Below are positions 40,723-43,467 of a DNA stretch of 43,467 bases, piece by piece. The stretch covers positions 1-43,467 of the forward strand of contig JAICLK010000004.1 in assembly GCA_025927415.1 (NCBI GenBank), given 5' to 3'. The stretch's first letter is position 1; every line of letters starts with the position of its first letter. This DNA is from Candidatus Saccharimonadota bacterium (lineage in GTDB: Bacteria; Patescibacteriota; Saccharimonadia; Saccharimonadales; UBA4665). The position numbers were made by a program, and so were the translations under genes. The notes beneath the pieces are model-generated. The model saw nothing but the letters and a program-made list of their open reading frames with translations. It had not been told where the DNA came from and made no database searches.

Positions 40723-40868
40723 GTGCACTTCGTTGAGGTGGAAACTTCCGAGGTACATTGACAAGCAGACAGTTTTGCAAAGTAGGAACCAGGGCTATAA
40801 AAGTAGCCTTGCTTCCTGCTTTGCAGGAAAAGAGAATACGCAATCCAATCTCTCTAAAGGGAGAAAAG
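40723..40868 (+). ncRNA. Riboswitch-like structured 5' element, copy B
   Basis: GCACTTCG/CGAGGTAC helix enclosing GAGGT-GGAA-ACTTC hairpin, AAGCAGA linker, then AGTAGGAACCAGGGCT/AGCCTTGCTTCCTGCT hairpin; TATGAT box just upstream. Confidence 0.6.
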
Positions 40869-40869
40869 A

Positions 40870-41133
40870 ATGAGTAAGCGCGACAATGGTCAGCGTGCAC
40901 GAACCGAGCAGGGATACCAGCGCGAGTTGGAGGGTCTCCGGCGTAGTGGTCAGAGTGACTTGTGCGCCTATGTCCGTCCTCCGGGCGCGATTCCCGATAT
41001 ACCACCACCAGAGTACCTGGAGCGCCAAGCGACCAGCCAGACCAGCATGAAGGAAGCCATACCGAAGGCTGAGCGCTGCAAGGACTGTGGCTACCTACTC
41101 ACCGCATCCGGACACGAGGTCAGTTGTGGCTGA
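40870..41133 (+). CDS. Small protein with C-terminal Cys motif (CKDCGYLLTASGHEVSCG)
   Basis: ATG preceded by GGGAGAAAAGA; next gene overlaps its stop. Confidence 0.55.
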   Translation: MSKRDNGQRARTEQGYQRELEGLRRSGQSDLCAYVRPPGAIPDIPPPEYLERQATSQTSMKEAIPKAERCKDCGYLLTASGHEVSCG

Positions 41134-41479
41134 TGAGGATGAAGTGAGTGTTACGCTCACGGAAAGGGCATCTGCCAAGGTGGCGGAGTTGCTGGCAGAA
41201 GAGAGCGAGCGCTACCCTGGGCGGAACCTGAGGCTGCGTATTGCTGTCCAACCTGGCGGCTGCTCCGGCCTGCGGTATAATCTCCATTTCGACGAGCGTT
41301 CGCTCGACGGTGACACTGCCACCGACTGCGACGGCGTCGAGGTGGTAGTGGACAAAATGTCCGCTCCGTACCTCGAAGGTGCGACCATCGACTTCGTCGA
41401 CACACTCGAGAAGATGGGCTTCACCATCGACAACCCAAATGCCGGCGGCACCTGCGCCTGCGGCGACTCGTTCCATTAG
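41126..41479 (+). CDS. A-type iron-sulfur carrier (IscA/ErpA/HesB-like), GTG start
   Basis: VTLTERASAKVAELL...LRIAVQPGGCSGLRYNLHFDE...VDFVDTLEKMGFTIDNPNAGGTCACGDSF with the three expected Cys (GGCSG, CAC). Confidence 0.85.
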   Translation: MADEDEVSVTLTERASAKVAELLAEESERYPGRNLRLRIAVQPGGCSGLRYNLHFDERSLDGDTATDCDGVEVVVDKMSAPYLEGATIDFVDTLEKMGFTIDNPNAGGTCACGDSFH

Positions 41480-41496
41480 ATCGAAGGAGACAGAAG

Positions 41497-41859
41497 ATGA
41501 CCTTCTCCAGAGTATTCAAACGCATTCTATGCGTTCTTCTCGCTCCGGTGATCATCGCCGTCGGCGCGGTCATCACGGCCATCACCATACCAATCGCCAT
41601 ACTCGTGTTCGTTGTGTGGCGTCCGGGAGACCCATGGCCTGGCGACATCCTCGCCTTGGGGCCTTCGCTCGTCGGTGCTGCCTTCCTCGGTCTGTGGGGA
41701 AATGTGCCTGCGATCTTCAAGTCGTGCGAGCATCCAAATCGGGTGAATGACGACGGCATGTGGTACGACCCAGAGGACGGTTACGCATACCGCTGGAGCT
41801 GCCCCGACTGCAAGAAGGAGTGGTTCGAGAACATCGGTCACTTCGATATTCCTCTCTAG
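41497..41859 (+). CDS. Membrane protein with C-terminal CxxC segment
   Basis: Two hydrophobic segments, then CEHPN...WSCPDCKKEW; GAAGGAGACAG upstream. Confidence 0.55.
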   Translation: MTFSRVFKRILCVLLAPVIIAVGAVITAITIPIAILVFVVWRPGDPWPGDILALGPSLVGAAFLGLWGNVPAIFKSCEHPNRVNDDGMWYDPEDGYAYRWSCPDCKKEWFENIGHFDIPL

Positions 41860-41873
41860 TTTTACATGTGCGT

Positions 41874-41920
41874 GGCGGCGTGGTGCGCTTTTTAGGCATC
41901 ACGCCCGCCCGCGTGTTTTT
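41874..41920 (+). terminator. Terminator closing the small-gene island
   Basis: GGCGGCGTGGTG...CATCACGCCCGCC followed by GCGTGTTTTT. Confidence 0.7.
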
Positions 41921-42003
41921 CTTTCAATCGTCTGCTGTCAATGTTTTGCTTTCTATGAGTGTGTGCTCATGCTGACGAGCTCAAAAGAGCGAAAAGGCGT
42001 AAA

Positions 42004-43467
42004 ATGAAAAACGTGAATGCAAAGTTAGAGAAAAAATTGCGTGAGTTACCCAAAGATCCCGGTGTGTATTTCCATAAAAACGTCGCCGGGCAGATTATTT
42101 ATGTGGGCAAAGCAGCGCACCTGAACACCAGAGTGCGGCAATATTTTCAGAAATCGCGCATGCGAGACCCGAAAACCGACGCGTTGGTGAGCGAGATTGC
42201 GGATACCGATTGGATGGTGGTGGACAGCGAAATCGAAGCACTGTTTCTGGAAGCAGAAATGGTCCGCCGCTACATGCCGCAGTACAACATTATGCTGCGC
42301 GACGACAAGGCGATGAGCTACATCCGCATCGACTACAACAGCGATTTCCCGACCGTCGGCACCACGCGCCGCCCGCTGGATGATGGCGCTAAGTATTTTG
42401 GCCCCTACCCAAGCACTACAAGCGTTCGCGCGGCACTCAAAAGTTTGCGCCGCGTGTTTCCCTTTGCTAGCCGAAAAATTCCTGGGCAAAAACGCGCCAC
42501 GCTTTTTTATCACATCGGACTTGATCCTGGTTTGGAGGAGGGCAAAACCAGCTTGGAAGAATATCGTGCCAACTTGCGCAAGCTCATGGCCGTGATTGAA
42601 GGCAAGCGTCGCAGCGTGGAAAAGGACCTGGAAAAAGAAATGCAGATAGCCGCAAAAAAGTCGGAGTTTGAACGAGCTGCGAAAATTCGCAATCAACTTT
42701 TTGCGCTGCAAAACCTCACGCGCCAAGTCATTTTCAGCGACAAAGAATTTTTGGACATCAGCAAAGACCATGCCCTAAACGAGCTGGTCGACTTGCTGCA
42801 ACTCGGCAAATTTCCGCGCAGAATCGAAGGCTATGACATCTCGCATATGCAAGGCACCAACGTGGTGGCGAGCATGGTTGTGTTCACGAATGGTGTGAGC
42901 GACAAGCGTGAATATCGTAAGTTCAAAACCAAAAAAGAGCACAACAACGATTTTTATAATATGCATGAAACCCTAAAGCGGCGCTTAAGTGAGAAGAATA
43001 TCAAGGCGTGGGGTAAGTCAAACTTGGTGCTGATTGATGGTGGCAAAGGCCAGCTAGATGCCGCAATCAAAGCGCGTGACGAAATGGGCTGCAGACAAAT
43101 TCCGTTCATCGGTCTGGCCAAACGGGAAGAGCAAATTGTCATTCAAAAAGAAAAATCTAACGTTACTTTACATTTGGAAGTATTGAACAAACTCGGAGGT
43201 TTCACAACGGAAAGTGACGATTTTATCCTCGTCAATGTGCCGCATAGCACGAACCTCATCAAACTTTTGCAGCGTATCCGTGACGAGTCGCATCGCTTTG
43301 CCGTCACCTATCACAGCACGCTCAAAACCAAAGGACAAACTGCCAGCATGCTGGAAGAGTTGCCCGGTATTGGCCCGGCTACACGCAAAAAACTTATCAA
43401 AACTTTTGGTAGTTTGCGGGCAGTTGGCGAAGTGCCGGCTGCAGAAGTTGAAAAAGCTATTGGCTCA
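42004..43467 (+). CDS. uvrC: Excinuclease ABC subunit UvrC (3' truncated by window end)
   Basis: LPKDPGVYFHKN, IIYVGKAAHLNTRVRQYF, RIEGYDISHMQGTNVVASMVVF, LVLIDGGKGQL, LEELPGIGPATRKKLIKTFGS; open to last base. Confidence 0.96.
   Translation, partial: MKNVNAKLEKKLRELPKDPGVYFHKNVAGQIIYVGKAAHLNTRVRQYFQKSRMRDPKTDALVSEIADTDWMVVDSEIEALFLEAEMVRRYMPQYNIMLRDDKAMSYIRIDYNSDFPTVGTTRRPLDDGAKYFGPYPSTTSVRAALKSLRRVFPFASRKIPGQKRATLFYHIGLDPGLEEGKTSLEEYRANLRKLMAVIEGKRRSVEKDLEKEMQIAAKKSEFERAAKIRNQLFALQNLTRQVIFSDKEFLDISKDHALNELVDLLQLGKFPRRIEGYDISHMQGTNVVASMVVFTNGVSDKREYRKFKTKKEHNNDFYNMHETLKRRLSEKNIKAWGKSNLVLIDGGKGQLDAAIKARDEMGCRQIPFIGLAKREEQIVIQKEKSNVTLHLEVLNKLGGFTTESDDFILVNVPHSTNLIKLLQRIRDESHRFAVTYHSTLKTKGQTASMLEELPGIGPATRKKLIKTFGSLRAVGEVPAAEVEKAIGS

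Overview
The window reads as a chromosomal segment of a Patescibacteria/CPR genome, most like Candidatus Saccharibacteria (TM7). That assignment is inferred from gene content and protein style; no search was run. Main content in order: F1 ATPase genes (atpA partial, atpG, atpD, a short atpC); a ~10 kb locus of secreted and membrane-anchored surface proteins (tail-fibre-like protein, WxL-like proteins, DUF916/WxL-interacting-like proteins, PKD protein) ending at a convergent ECF-like sigma factor; mnmA, NUDIX, a minimised alaS; FtsA-like and baseplate-J-like genes; ruvX, mltG, LysM-CHAP, obgE; a ~0.8 kb protein-free, heavily structured region with its own promoter and terminator; sbcB; two tandem 2H-phosphoesterase-like paralogs; uvrA; DedA; L25; two ABC exporters; trhO; a small-gene island whose two transcription units each begin with the same structured RNA element; and the 5' part of uvrC. 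The strongest candidates for something undescribed are (1) the putative giant ncRNA at ~25.7-26.5 kb, closed by a perfect 15-bp long-range helix, and (2) the duplicated riboswitch-like 5' element at ~39.97 and ~40.72 kb, whose two copies show compensatory changes. All RNA folds were found by eye and need computational confirmation.
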